Shown here: piece after piece, positions 23,434-30,463 of the stretch
Numbering within the stretch: the first letter of the stretch is position 1
Layout of the letters: every line of letters begins with the position of its first letter
NCBI GenBank assembly: GCA_016292515.1
Contig: JAEDIJ010000021.1
Coordinates: 1 to 33,058, forward strand
DNA from: Victivallaceae bacterium
GTDB lineage: Bacteria > Verrucomicrobiota > Lentisphaeria > Victivallales > Victivallaceae
Length of the DNA: 33,058 nucleotides
Reading direction: 5' to 3'
Made by a program: the position numbers and the translations under genes
Notes under the pieces: model-generated
What the model saw: the letters and a program-made list of their open reading frames with translations, nothing else
Told to the model about the DNA's origin: nothing
Databases searched by the model: none

Positions 23434-24462
23434 TCAAAACCAAGCGGCAATTTTTTGCCACAAAACGCAAAAGGTGACACTTTCCGGCAGGCAGATGCCC
23501 GCAAGTCCCGCAATGCAGGAAATGATCGCGCCGATCTGAATGCGCGAAATTTTTTCTTTGAGAAGCCACGCGCTCAAAAGCGTAAAGGCGACGATGCACG
23601 AGCCGATCATCGTCGGATAACACATCCCGCCGAGATCGTGCTGTGCCATCACGTCCATGCCGGGGTAAAGCAGCAAATAGGAAGTGACGAGACTGAATGT
23701 CTGCAACACGGCGATATATTTCCAGAGGAGGAGACTTTTCAGACCGAAACGAAGTTTCTCTTTGACTTCCGGCGTCAGGCGCGCGAGCGTGAAAATAGCG
23801 GCGGCGCAGAATGTGCCTCCCGCCGTCGCGATCGAGCGCATGATACTGCTGACGCCGCGCGCGCTTTCAAAGTAACTCGGCGCGGTCGCGAGGTTCTGCT
23901 GGGTCGCCGCGAGAAACATTCCGGCGAGCGCGATGAGTTTCCAATTTCCCTTTTTCGGCAAATTTTGCTTCGCCGCCTGTTCTTTGGAGCAGGAAAAGAG
24001 GATCAGCGCGGCGAGCAGTAAAATAATTCCGGTGACCCGCGGCGCGCTCACCGCCACGCCGAAAAACGCGATGCCGACGATAAAGGGAAAGACCAGCGAT
24101 GACTGGATGATCCCCCAGACGATGCCGTTGGGACCGCGCTGCATCGCCATCGCCATCATCTGCAACATCGCGAAATTGACCGCGCCGCTGACGAAGTAGG
24201 TGAAAAGCGTCCAAAAAGTGACGCTTCTTTCCGCGCTGGAAAAAGCCTGCGTCGAGATCATGATGACCGAGCCGACGACGACGGAAAAAAGTCCGCCGCC
24301 GAGCTGAACGAGCGCGGGATCGATCCCCTTTTTGGGTGCGTCGCCCATCACGAGACCGACGAGACACCAGCTGCTGCCGACGAGGATCATCGCCAGAATG
24401 CCGAAAGCGACCGAGTGAAAAAAGGGCACGCCCTGCAAAAACGTCAAAATCGTCTGAAACAT
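23434..24462 (-). CDS. DMT-type permease with ten membrane helices
   Basis: A 342-residue polytopic protein. Ten hydrophobic segments are spread evenly, starting FGILAMILVGSSWCLVGLVMG. The two-half pattern of the drug/metabolite transporter superfamily is visible (GPNGIVWGIIQSSLVFPFIVG in the first half; GGMCYPTMIGSCIVAFTLLSAWLLKEKISRIQIGAIISCIAGLAG at the end). It is longer than EamA proteins and more like the RhaT/GRP-type branch, though I cannot name the substrate. It is the first gene of the string that continues with the repeat protein, GNAT and DUF2156. An AGAGAAG before the ATG is a modest ribosome binding site. The upstream region is shared with the divergent gdx-like gene. A promoter is likely there: TTGAAA at 24511-24516 with a poor -10 near 24489. 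Confidence 0.78.
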   Translation of the reverse strand: MFQTILTFLQGVPFFHSVAFGILAMILVGSSWCLVGLVMGDAPKKGIDPALVQLGGGLFSVVVGSVIMISTQAFSSAERSVTFWTLFTYFVSGAVNFAMLQMMAMAMQRGPNGIVWGIIQSSLVFPFIVGIAFFGVAVSAPRVTGIILLLAALILFSCSKEQAAKQNLPKKGNWKLIALAGMFLAATQQNLATAPSYFESARGVSSIMRSIATAGGTFCAAAIFTLARLTPEVKEKLRFGLKSLLLWKYIAVLQTFSLVTSYLLLYPGMDVMAQHDLGGMCYPTMIGSCIVAFTLLSAWLLKEKISRIQIGAIISCIAGLAGICLPESVTFCVLWQKIAAWF

Positions 24463-24517
24463 AGAACTTCTCTTTTGGACTTACTTATAAAGTAGCACCG
24501 GAAAAAGTTTTTTCAAC

Positions 24518-24546
24518 TGGCAAAAAGAGCCGAAGCGGATTATATT
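24518..24546 (+). promoter_or_regulatory. Predicted promoter of the gdx/GH20-like/deacetylase operon
   Basis: TGGCAA (24518-24523), 17 bp, TATATT (24541-24546), with the next base A as in other promoters here. The leader is about 28 nt, too short for a guanidine riboswitch. Confidence 0.6.
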
Positions 24547-24580
24547 AGATGATAAATTCATTTGGATCAGGGAGAATTTT

Positions 24581-24898
24581 ATGGCTTGGGTACTGCTTTT
24601 TTTCGCCGGAGTCTTTGAGTGCGTCTGGGCGGTCGCGATGAAGTATTCGCACGGCTTCACCCGCTGGTTGCCGAGCAGTATCGTCGTATTGGGAATGGCG
24701 GCGAGTACTCTACTGCTCGCGCTTGCCGTGAAACATCTGCCGCTTGGTACCGCCTACGCGATATGGACGGGGCTGGGTGCGCTCGGCACCGCGCTTTGCG
24801 GCATCATCCTTTTTCACGAACCGGCGACGGCGTGGCGGATCGTTTCGCTTGTTTTGATCTTTTGCGGAATTATCGGACTCAAACTGTTTTCCAAATAG
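24581..24898 (+). CDS. gdx: Small multidrug resistance (SMR) protein, guanidinium exporter Gdx/SugE type
   Basis: A 105-residue, four-helix SMR protein of exact family length. The essential membrane Glu is E13 (FFAGVFECVWAVAMKYSHGFTR), and GTAYAIWTGLGALGTALCGII matches the SugE/Gdx subgroup rather than EmrE. Members of this subgroup work as antiparallel dimers that export guanidinium in exchange for protons. A GGGAG lies before the ATG. It is the first gene of a plus-strand operon with a glycosidase (10 bp downstream) and a deacetylase, an unexpected pairing. No guanidine riboswitch precedes it, so it may be controlled with the sugar genes, or export another cation. Confidence 0.92.
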   Translation: MAWVLLFFAGVFECVWAVAMKYSHGFTRWLPSSIVVLGMAASTLLLALAVKHLPLGTAYAIWTGLGALGTALCGIILFHEPATAWRIVSLVLIFCGIIGLKLFSK

Positions 24899-24908
24899 AG
24901 GAGGTTTT

Positions 24909-26591
24909 ATGAAAATCAGCCAGATGCTTTCCATTCTTTTCGGCACGCTCATTTTTTCCTGCGGCGCGGCGGAAATCCCGCAGTCGAGCCGGATGATGCT
25001 CGACGAGCTGATCTCGCGTTACCGGTCGCACTTCCCGGCAAACTGCACCGTCGTCTTTGAAATCGACGACGCATTGCCCGAAGAATCCTTTGCGATTTCG
25101 GGAGAAAGCAAGATCACGATCAAGGGCGGTTCGGTACGCGCGCTTTTTTACGGGCTTGGCAAGTTTTTGCGCGATAACGACTTCCGAGGAAGCGACGCGC
25201 CGCAAAAACCGGAGCGCGGCATTTATTTCGCGACGCACTTCGGTAACTTTTACGACCGCGCGCCGGAAAAGGAATTGCGCGATTACATCGCCGACCTCGC
25301 GCTCTGGGGATGCAACGAAGTGTGCGTCTGGTTCGATATGCACCACTTCAACGGGATTCAGGATCCCGCGGCGCAGCAAAAGATCGCGCAGCTTCGCAAA
25401 ATTTTTGCCGCCGCGCGCGATTGCGGTTTGCACGGCGATCTTTTGGGGCTCGCCAACGAGGGGTACGCCGACAGTCCCGCAAATTTGCGCGCCGACTGGC
25501 GAGGCGGTCAGAATAATTACCGCTACGATCTCAACGGGCACTATCACGTTGAACTTTGTCCGTCCGCACCCGGCGGATCGGATTTGATTTTGCGCTGGCG
25601 CGAGGAAGTTTTTTCCGCCTTTGCGGGGTGCGGCATCGACCGCGTTTCGATTTTTCCCTACGATCAGGGGGGATGTAGTTGCAAACAGTGCGCGCCCTAC
25701 GGTGCTAACGGTTACTGGAAGATCATTCCCGGCTACGCCAAATTGGCGAAGCACTACTTCCCGAATTGCAAAGTCTGTCTCGGCACCTGGCGTTTCGACG
25801 CCTTTACCGACGGCGAGTGGCAGGATCTTTTCCGCCGCGATGCGGAGTTGAAAAAATATGTCGACATCCTTCATATCGACCCCGCCGATGCGGAAAAAGT
25901 CGCCAAGTCGACGCCCGGAGGTCTCCCCGTCATCTGTTTCAGCGAGATCAGTATGGCGGGGATGTTGCCGTGGGGCGGTTTCGGAGCCAACGTGCGCGCC
26001 GAAAACTTCGACCGTGAAATGCGCGCCTGCGCCGGCTTTGCCGGAGTGCGTCCTTACTCCGAGGGGATTTACGAGGATATGAATAAAGTATTGCTCCTTG
26101 CGTGGTGCTGGAAGCCGCGCCTGATGACGGAGATCCTCGGTGATTACTTCGCCTTTTACTTCGGCGGCAAAACGCGCGAAAAGGGCGTCAAGGCAAGTTT
26201 GCTCCTCGAAATGAATTTGGAGCATCGCACCGTCGTCGTGCAGGGCGGCAAACGCCGCTCCGCCTACTCGGCGGAGCTGGTCGATCCCGCCGTGCCGTGG
26301 CATCTTGAATACGAGGCGAAAAATCTCGACCGCGCCCGCGCCGAAGCCGCGCTTGCCCTGCTCGACAAGTGCCAAGTGTCGCCCGAAACCGCCGCTTCGT
26401 GGCGGTGGCAACTGCTTTATCTTCGCGCCGTCATCGACGTGAAACTCGCGAAAAAAGAGAGCATCGATGCGGAATTGGAAAAACTTCATCAGCTTTACCG
26501 CGCAAATGAAAATACGATGCCCTGCCTTGTGCCTTCCGCCGAACCGCGCTGGCGCAAACTTCTCTCGAAAAAAGTCACACAACATATTTAG
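24909..26591 (+). CDS. Secreted GH20-like glycoside hydrolase candidate
   Basis: A 560-residue protein with an N-terminal signal peptide (MKISQMLSILFGTLIFSCGAAE; the Cys is not in a good lipobox). Residues 30-105 resemble the zincin-like domain that precedes beta-hexosaminidase and related barrels (ITIKGGSVRALFYGLGKFLRD). From about 110 a TIM barrel starts (RGIYFATHFGNFYDRAP, ELRDYIADLALWGCNEVCVWFD). IFPYDQGGCSCKQCAPYG near 250-268 is the C-x-C-x2-C pattern seen in DUF4838-type and related hydrolases. CFSEISMAG and RPYSEGIYEDMNKV carry candidate acidic residues. The last 140 residues are helical. GAGGAGG precedes the ATG. It lies 10 bp after the gdx-like gene and 13 bp before the deacetylase, which favours an amino-sugar substrate. 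Catalytic residues are not proven. Confidence 0.7.
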   Translation: MKISQMLSILFGTLIFSCGAAEIPQSSRMMLDELISRYRSHFPANCTVVFEIDDALPEESFAISGESKITIKGGSVRALFYGLGKFLRDNDFRGSDAPQKPERGIYFATHFGNFYDRAPEKELRDYIADLALWGCNEVCVWFDMHHFNGIQDPAAQQKIAQLRKIFAAARDCGLHGDLLGLANEGYADSPANLRADWRGGQNNYRYDLNGHYHVELCPSAPGGSDLILRWREEVFSAFAGCGIDRVSIFPYDQGGCSCKQCAPYGANGYWKIIPGYAKLAKHYFPNCKVCLGTWRFDAFTDGEWQDLFRRDAELKKYVDILHIDPADAEKVAKSTPGGLPVICFSEISMAGMLPWGGFGANVRAENFDREMRACAGFAGVRPYSEGIYEDMNKVLLLAWCWKPRLMTEILGDYFAFYFGGKTREKGVKASLLLEMNLEHRTVVVQGGKRRSAYSAELVDPAVPWHLEYEAKNLDRARAEAALALLDKCQVSPETAASWRWQLLYLRAVIDVKLAKKESIDAELEKLHQLYRANENTMPCLVPSAEPRWRKLLSKKVTQHI

Positions 26592-26604
26592 GAGTGAAAA
26601 AAAG

Positions 26605-27276
26605 ATGCTTCAAGTCGCCTGCTGCTGGGATGATGCGGTCGAAACCGACATCCGTTTCGTCGAACTGCTGAAAAAATATCACGGCAAAGCCACTTTCAAC
26701 GTCAATCTCGGCTTTCATTACCGCGATTTCCGGCGGACAGACACGTGGCAGTTCAAAGATCACCCCGATTTCGTCAACCGCTGGCTCTCGCGGCGCGATA
26801 TGCTCGACCTCTACCGCGGTTTCAAGATCGGAGGACACGGACTTTTTCACCTCAATTACAGCCCCGACCGTCTCGCGGAATTCGTCTACGACCAGTGCGA
26901 AGACCGCAAAATGCTGGAAGACTTCTTTCAGATCGAAGTCCCCGGTATGGCGTATCCCTGCGGCATCTGCGACGAAAGTGCCGCCAAAGCACTTGCCGAC
27001 GCCGGTTTTGTCTACGGCAGGACGACTTCTTATGTCCCCGATTTTTCGGAGAACGACAATTGCCTTTTGCTGAAATCGCAATCGCACTTCCTCGATCCCG
27101 ATTTCCTCAAAAAAGCCGAATACGCCAAGGCGCACGGCGGGAAATTCTACTTTTGGGGGCATACCTGCGAAATGCAGAACGTCGGGGAAAAATGGCAACG
27201 CTTTGAATCCTATCTCGCCGCGCTCGACGCCGATCCCGACGTCCAGTGGGTCGACGTCGTCGATCTCGTGAAGTAG
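26605..27276 (+). CDS. Polysaccharide deacetylase (NodB/CE4-type)
   Basis: A 223-residue NodB-homology domain without signal peptide. The catalytic and metal residues are visible: D9-D10 in CWDDA (motif 1), H78-x3-H82 in GGHGLFH (motif 2), MAYPCG at 115-120 in place of the R-x3-PY motif, and a late FWGH at 183-186 (motif 5). These enzymes remove N- or O-acetyl groups from sugars with a bound metal ion. Without export signal it would act on small imported sugars, or be an amidase-like relative. I start it at 26605 because GGAGTG precedes it; an upstream in-frame start would lie deep in the glycosidase gene. It is the third gene of the gdx/glycosidase operon. Confidence 0.87.
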   Translation: MLQVACCWDDAVETDIRFVELLKKYHGKATFNVNLGFHYRDFRRTDTWQFKDHPDFVNRWLSRRDMLDLYRGFKIGGHGLFHLNYSPDRLAEFVYDQCEDRKMLEDFFQIEVPGMAYPCGICDESAAKALADAGFVYGRTTSYVPDFSENDNCLLLKSQSHFLDPDFLKKAEYAKAHGGKFYFWGHTCEMQNVGEKWQRFESYLAALDADPDVQWVDVVDLVK

Positions 27277-27286
27277 GAAATGCGAT

Positions 27287-27326
27287 GTTTCACCGCTTCT
27301 GGGGGAGTTTCAGATGGCGGTGAAAC
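27287..27326. terminator. Perfect inverted repeat at a convergent gene junction
   Basis: GTTTCACCGC (27287-27296) and GCGGTGAAAC (27317-27326) form a perfect 10-bp stem with a 20-nt loop. It starts 11 bp after the deacetylase stop and overlaps the 3' end of the opposing TRIC-type gene. There is no T-tract. It is likely to slow or stop transcription from both sides. Confidence 0.5.
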
Positions 27327-27904
27327 GCGATGATCCGCATCAGAAAGACGCTGACGGCGACGCTCCAAAAAAGCGGCACGGAGGGGACTCCCAAGTATTG
27401 CAGCAGGCAGTAGAGCAAGCCTCCGAGCAACGAAGCCGTCGCGTAAAAGTCGGATTTCAACACGGTGGGGATCGTACGGACGAGCAGATCGCGGATGACG
27501 CCGCCCGCCGTCGCGGTGAGGACTCCGGAAAGGATGACCGTGATATTGGGCATACCCGATTGCATCGCTTTGGCGTTGCCGATCACCGTAAAGACGCCGA
27601 GCCCGACGGCGTCCGCGTAAACGATGACGTCCCGGTTGCCGGCGAGCCATTTCCGCGGCAAAAGAAAAACGAAAAGCGAAACGAGGATGCAGACCAACAG
27701 ATAACGGGGATCGGAAAACGCGCCCGCGGGAGTCAACCCGAGTACCGTGTCCCGGAGTACGCCGCCGCCGATGCCGACGGTACAGCCGAGGACGACGACG
27801 CCCAAAAGATCCAGCCGATGCGCGATCCCTTTGATCGTTCCCGTCAGCGCAAAGACTGCCGTTCCGAAAAAATCCATCAGCAGAATCAACAACTGCGCAT
27901 CCAT
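27290..27904 (-). CDS. TRIC/UPF0126-family membrane protein (trimeric intracellular cation channel type)
   Basis: A 204-residue protein with seven hydrophobic helices in two similar halves. Each half has the family motif: VGIGGGVLRDTVLG near residue 44-57 and ATAGGVIRDLLVR near 130-142. Length and pattern match the YicG/UPF0126 group, whose members form trimeric cation channels in archaea and bacteria; some are annotated as glycine transporters. The start at 27904 follows GGGGGA, and the promoter start point near 27934 rules out the longer in-frame form. The last residues (HLKLPQKR) overlap the convergent inverted repeat. It is monocistronic. Confidence 0.9.
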   Translation of the reverse strand: MDAQLLILLMDFFGTAVFALTGTIKGIAHRLDLLGVVVLGCTVGIGGGVLRDTVLGLTPAGAFSDPRYLLVCILVSLFVFLLPRKWLAGNRDVIVYADAVGLGVFTVIGNAKAMQSGMPNITVILSGVLTATAGGVIRDLLVRTIPTVLKSDFYATASLLGGLLYCLLQYLGVPSVPLFWSVAVSVFLMRIIAFHRHLKLPQKR

Positions 27905-27940
27905 TTCCCCCGTCCTTGTTTTGCAATTGATATTGTCTAT

Positions 27941-27969
27941 AATATACCGCCGATACGGCGGACAGGCAA
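27941..27969 (-). promoter_or_regulatory. Predicted promoter of the TRIC-type gene
   Basis: TTGCCT (27964-27969), 17 bp, TATATT (27941-27946) on the minus strand. It begins right after the terminator of the small lipoprotein gene. The leader is about 30 nt. Confidence 0.65.
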
Positions 27970-27979
27970 ATTTTCCGAT

Positions 27980-28013
27980 AAAAAAAGAGCCGCACAAAAA
28001 TTTGTGCAGCTCT
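27980..28013 (-). terminator. Rho-independent terminator of the small lipoprotein gene
   Basis: On the minus strand AGAGC-T-GCACAA pairs with TTGTGC-G-GCTCT (27986-28013), a 12-bp stem counting one G-T pair, with a short AT loop and followed by seven T residues. Confidence 0.88.
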
Positions 28014-28033
28014 TCGGACAATTGAGTCAGAGA

Positions 28034-28213
28034 TCAATAGTCGTTCAGGATGAAACCGTCGCCGTACGCGCCGCTTTCGAGCGAAAGACCGAAGAAAGTA
28101 TGATAGTAGACATTACCCTTGCGATCTCCCTTTGCGGGAGTACGGAGAGAACCGCAACCGGTGACGGAAAGGGCGATCGCGACCAGCGTGGCGAGCAGAA
28201 GCATTTTTTTCAT
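28034..28213 (-). CDS. 59-residue predicted lipoprotein
   Basis: A short gene that is easily missed. The product begins MKKMLLLATLVAIALSVTGC, a complete lipoprotein signal with lipobox VTGC and Cys20 as the lipidated residue. The mature part is only 40 residues (GSLRTPAKGDRKGNV, then an aromatic segment YYHTFFGLSLESGAY and the end FILNDY). AAAGGA lies upstream at a normal distance. It has its own promoter (28271-28298) and its own strong terminator (27980-28013), so it is an independent transcript, which supports that it is real and perhaps abundant. It could be a structural or envelope-stress lipoprotein. I recognise no family. Confidence 0.8.
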   Translation of the reverse strand: MKKMLLLATLVAIALSVTGCGSLRTPAKGDRKGNVYYHTFFGLSLESGAYGDGFILNDY

Positions 28214-28270
28214 TTTTTGATCCTTTCAACTTTGATTGATTTGCGGTGCGTTGTTACACCGTCTGTTATA

Positions 28271-28298
28271 AATATAGCGCAAAAGAAATAAAAAGCAA
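28271..28298 (-). promoter_or_regulatory. Predicted promoter of the 59-residue lipoprotein
   Basis: TTGCTT (28293-28298), 16 bp, TATATT (28271-28276), in a strongly AT-rich stretch. The leader is about 51 nt, the longest among the inferred promoters. Confidence 0.6.
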
Positions 28299-28334
28299 AT
28301 TATTTTTTTTCCAAAATTGTGACCGCGGACGCAT

Positions 28335-30326
28335 TTATTCAAGTTTGAGCGCGACGAAATCGAAACACGCGGCAGGATATTGGATGCGCAGGATATGGTT
28401 TTCGGCTTCAAACGCGACCGTTTCCCATTTGCCGTTTTTGCCGAGTACGCTTATCTTTTGAGGAATTTCGTTGACGGCGAGCCGGATCTCCGGCATTTCG
28501 TCGAAACTCAAATTGACGAGCGCGACGAGCCATCCGCCTTGTTGCCGTTTGCCGACCTTGATCCATACGTCGTGATCCGCCGCCGCATAAATCGGCAACG
28601 CGTCGGAGTCGAGCATTTGGAGCAGTTTCGCGATGAATTTTTTGCGCGGCAGGTCGATGATGTTGAGGACTTCTTTATTCCCGTGAATGGCGAGCGTGAC
28701 GACTTTGCCGCCGAGACGGTTCTGATAAAAGACCGAGCCGGGCGCGATGACGTGATCCAATCCCGTGTTGTGGCCCTGCGCCGCGCGCACGGTACTGGTG
28801 ACGACGGCGTCGGGGGCGATGGAGGAAAGCAAGGGCAACGTGAAGTCGTTGTAAAACGGCATTTTTTCCTCGCTGTTTTCGGCGATTTCCCAACTTGCGC
28901 GATAGGGTTTCTCCACCGGATCGACGCCGAGCAACTCCTCCATGCCGCGCCGGGCGATCTCCAACGCGGCGCCGCCGTCGACGATCGCCTTGGTCGAAAG
29001 CGCGGTTTTCAATTCCTCGTCGGTGAGCAGTTCCGCCGTTTCCCGGGAAAGCACGTTGACGAATTCCTTGCTGACCTTGCCGTACAAGCAGGGAAATCCG
29101 TAACGGCTCATCATCTGCATCTGCATGTCGAAAATGAGATATTGCGGACCCTTTGCAGGATGAAATTCCCGGTCGGCGGGAAACGTCGGCGCGCTGATGC
29201 CGACCCACTTCACGCCTTGAACGGCGTCAAGCAACGCGTCGTAATAGCCTTTATGCTCGCCCATAATGACGCGGTACGCTTCGACGGCGTCGCTGTTGCG
29301 GTTGCGGTAGTCGGAAAGCATCACGAGTGCGCCTCGGGTGCCGTTGACGATACTGCCGCAGATATGGGCGTGAAAACTTTTCGCCGATTTGCTGAAACGG
29401 TTGTGCGGCCAAGTGTCGTCTTCGCTCAAAAGCACGTCGATCGGCTGGGCGATGTCGCTTTTGTAAGCGGTGTGAAACATGCATTCGTGAAAGAATTTCG
29501 GGTCGCCCTCCATATAGGAGGCGTTGTTGATGCGCATAAAGGATTGATTTTTTCCGGCGAGGATGCGCGCGATTTCGCCGCCTATCAGGTACTCCGCGCC
29601 GCTGCAACAAAGTCCGCAGGGCAGATCGGGATCGACCGTGTCGATCGCTTCGCGGATCATTTTGGCGAAGTTGCGGAAAGTTTCGCGCCGGATATTTTCC
29701 ACCGCCTTCACCGCCGGATCATTCGCGGGACTGGATTTCACTTTTTTGATCCACTCCTCCGACGAAAGTTCAAGTCCGCTTCTTTGATTGTAAAGCGCGA
29801 CGTGACGCGGGCAGAAACACTCCATGCCCATACTGGAATTGTTGATCGTGCGCATATCGTCGTCGATGATGAGAAACGCCGCGCGGGTCTTGGCGAGCCG
29901 GACAAAGCATTGTTTCACGTGCTCGCGGAAACGCGGGTCGAGCATACAGAGGCGGTGGGAGGGGCGCATCGTTTCGTTGACGACCTCCGTCCAGCCGTCT
30001 CCGGAAATCAGTTGACCGCTCCAACCGTGGCCCAGCATTCTGCCGACCCAGATGCCCGCCGTAATGCCTTTTTTCTCCAACGCTTCGCGCATTTTTTCAA
30101 AGGCGGATGCGGCGTATTCCACCGACCTCATCGGTTCGTCTGCATCCGGCGTGATGCCGATGATGACGGCGTGTTTTTTAACGCCCGATTGTTCGGAAAT
30201 TCTGATGGCGTCGGCGATGGAGTAGTCGACGTGCTCCGGATGAAGCCACATCGCGTTGTGGATGTCGTGCCCGGCAAAAAGCGGCATTGCTCCGAGGAGC
30301 GCGGCAGACAGGAATTTTTTCAACAT
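28335..30326 (-). CDS. Secreted TIM-barrel glycoside hydrolase candidate (clan GH-A-like, unassigned)
   Basis: A 663-residue protein with signal peptide (MLKKFLSAALLGAMPLFAG). Residues 20-400 read like a TIM barrel: IADAIRISEQSG, AGIWVGRMLGHGWSG, RAAFLIIDDDMRT, CGLCCSGAEYLIGGE and VLLSEDDTW, with acidic residues at strand ends. Residues 410-540 look like an alpha/beta domain of the beta-galactosidase trimerisation type (YGKVSKEFVNVLSRETAELLTDEELKT). The final 110 residues are a beta domain (VIAPGSVFYQNRLGGKVVTLAIHG; LVALVNLSF). This order is reminiscent of GH42, but I do not see its full motifs, so no family is claimed. It is monocistronic, with its own promoter and an AAGGAAA site. Periplasmic or surface action is likely. 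Confidence 0.6.
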   Translation of the reverse strand: MLKKFLSAALLGAMPLFAGHDIHNAMWLHPEHVDYSIADAIRISEQSGVKKHAVIIGITPDADEPMRSVEYAASAFEKMREALEKKGITAGIWVGRMLGHGWSGQLISGDGWTEVVNETMRPSHRLCMLDPRFREHVKQCFVRLAKTRAAFLIIDDDMRTINNSSMGMECFCPRHVALYNQRSGLELSSEEWIKKVKSSPANDPAVKAVENIRRETFRNFAKMIREAIDTVDPDLPCGLCCSGAEYLIGGEIARILAGKNQSFMRINNASYMEGDPKFFHECMFHTAYKSDIAQPIDVLLSEDDTWPHNRFSKSAKSFHAHICGSIVNGTRGALVMLSDYRNRNSDAVEAYRVIMGEHKGYYDALLDAVQGVKWVGISAPTFPADREFHPAKGPQYLIFDMQMQMMSRYGFPCLYGKVSKEFVNVLSRETAELLTDEELKTALSTKAIVDGGAALEIARRGMEELLGVDPVEKPYRASWEIAENSEEKMPFYNDFTLPLLSSIAPDAVVTSTVRAAQGHNTGLDHVIAPGSVFYQNRLGGKVVTLAIHGNKEVLNIIDLPRKKFIAKLLQMLDSDALPIYAAADHDVWIKVGKRQQGGWLVALVNLSFDEMPEIRLAVNEIPQKISVLGKNGKWETVAFEAENHILRIQYPAACFDFVALKLE

Positions 30327-30371
30327 CGTATTTTTCCTTATGATATGGTCGTTGAATTCGTTGTTGCGTAT

Positions 30372-30400
30372 AATATAACATAGTGGAATTGTTTTTGCAA
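30372..30400 (-). promoter_or_regulatory. Predicted promoter of the secreted TIM-barrel protein gene
   Basis: TTGCAA (30395-30400), 17 bp, TATATT (30372-30377), next base A. This is the best example of the promoter form that recurs in the window. The leader is about 39 nt. Confidence 0.7.
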
Positions 30401-30440
30401 TATGGAAAAATCGACAAAAGTTATCCCAAAAAGGAAAACG

Positions 30441-30463
30441 CGGAATTTTTACGCCGCATTCCG
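30441..30463 (-). terminator. Possible terminator at the end of the membrane acyltransferase gene
   Basis: CGGAAT (30441-30446) and ATTCCG (30458-30463) form a 6-bp stem with an 11-nt loop containing the TAA stop of the gene. On the minus strand it is followed by T-rich DNA (GTTTTCCTTTTT). The stem is short. Confidence 0.4.

Noticed and set aside
24547..24580. Guanidine riboswitch in front of the gdx-like gene
   Set aside because: The predicted leader is under 35 nt and shows neither the paired ACGR-loop hairpins of mini-ykkC nor room for the larger classes.
24879..26585. A 568-codon minus-strand open frame opposite the GH20-like gene (and similar ones at 14124-15671, 6609-8018, 8038-9180, 9283-10467, 11492-12976, 28380-30383)
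   Set aside because: All mirror well-supported genes on the other strand and have compositions typical of antisense frames.
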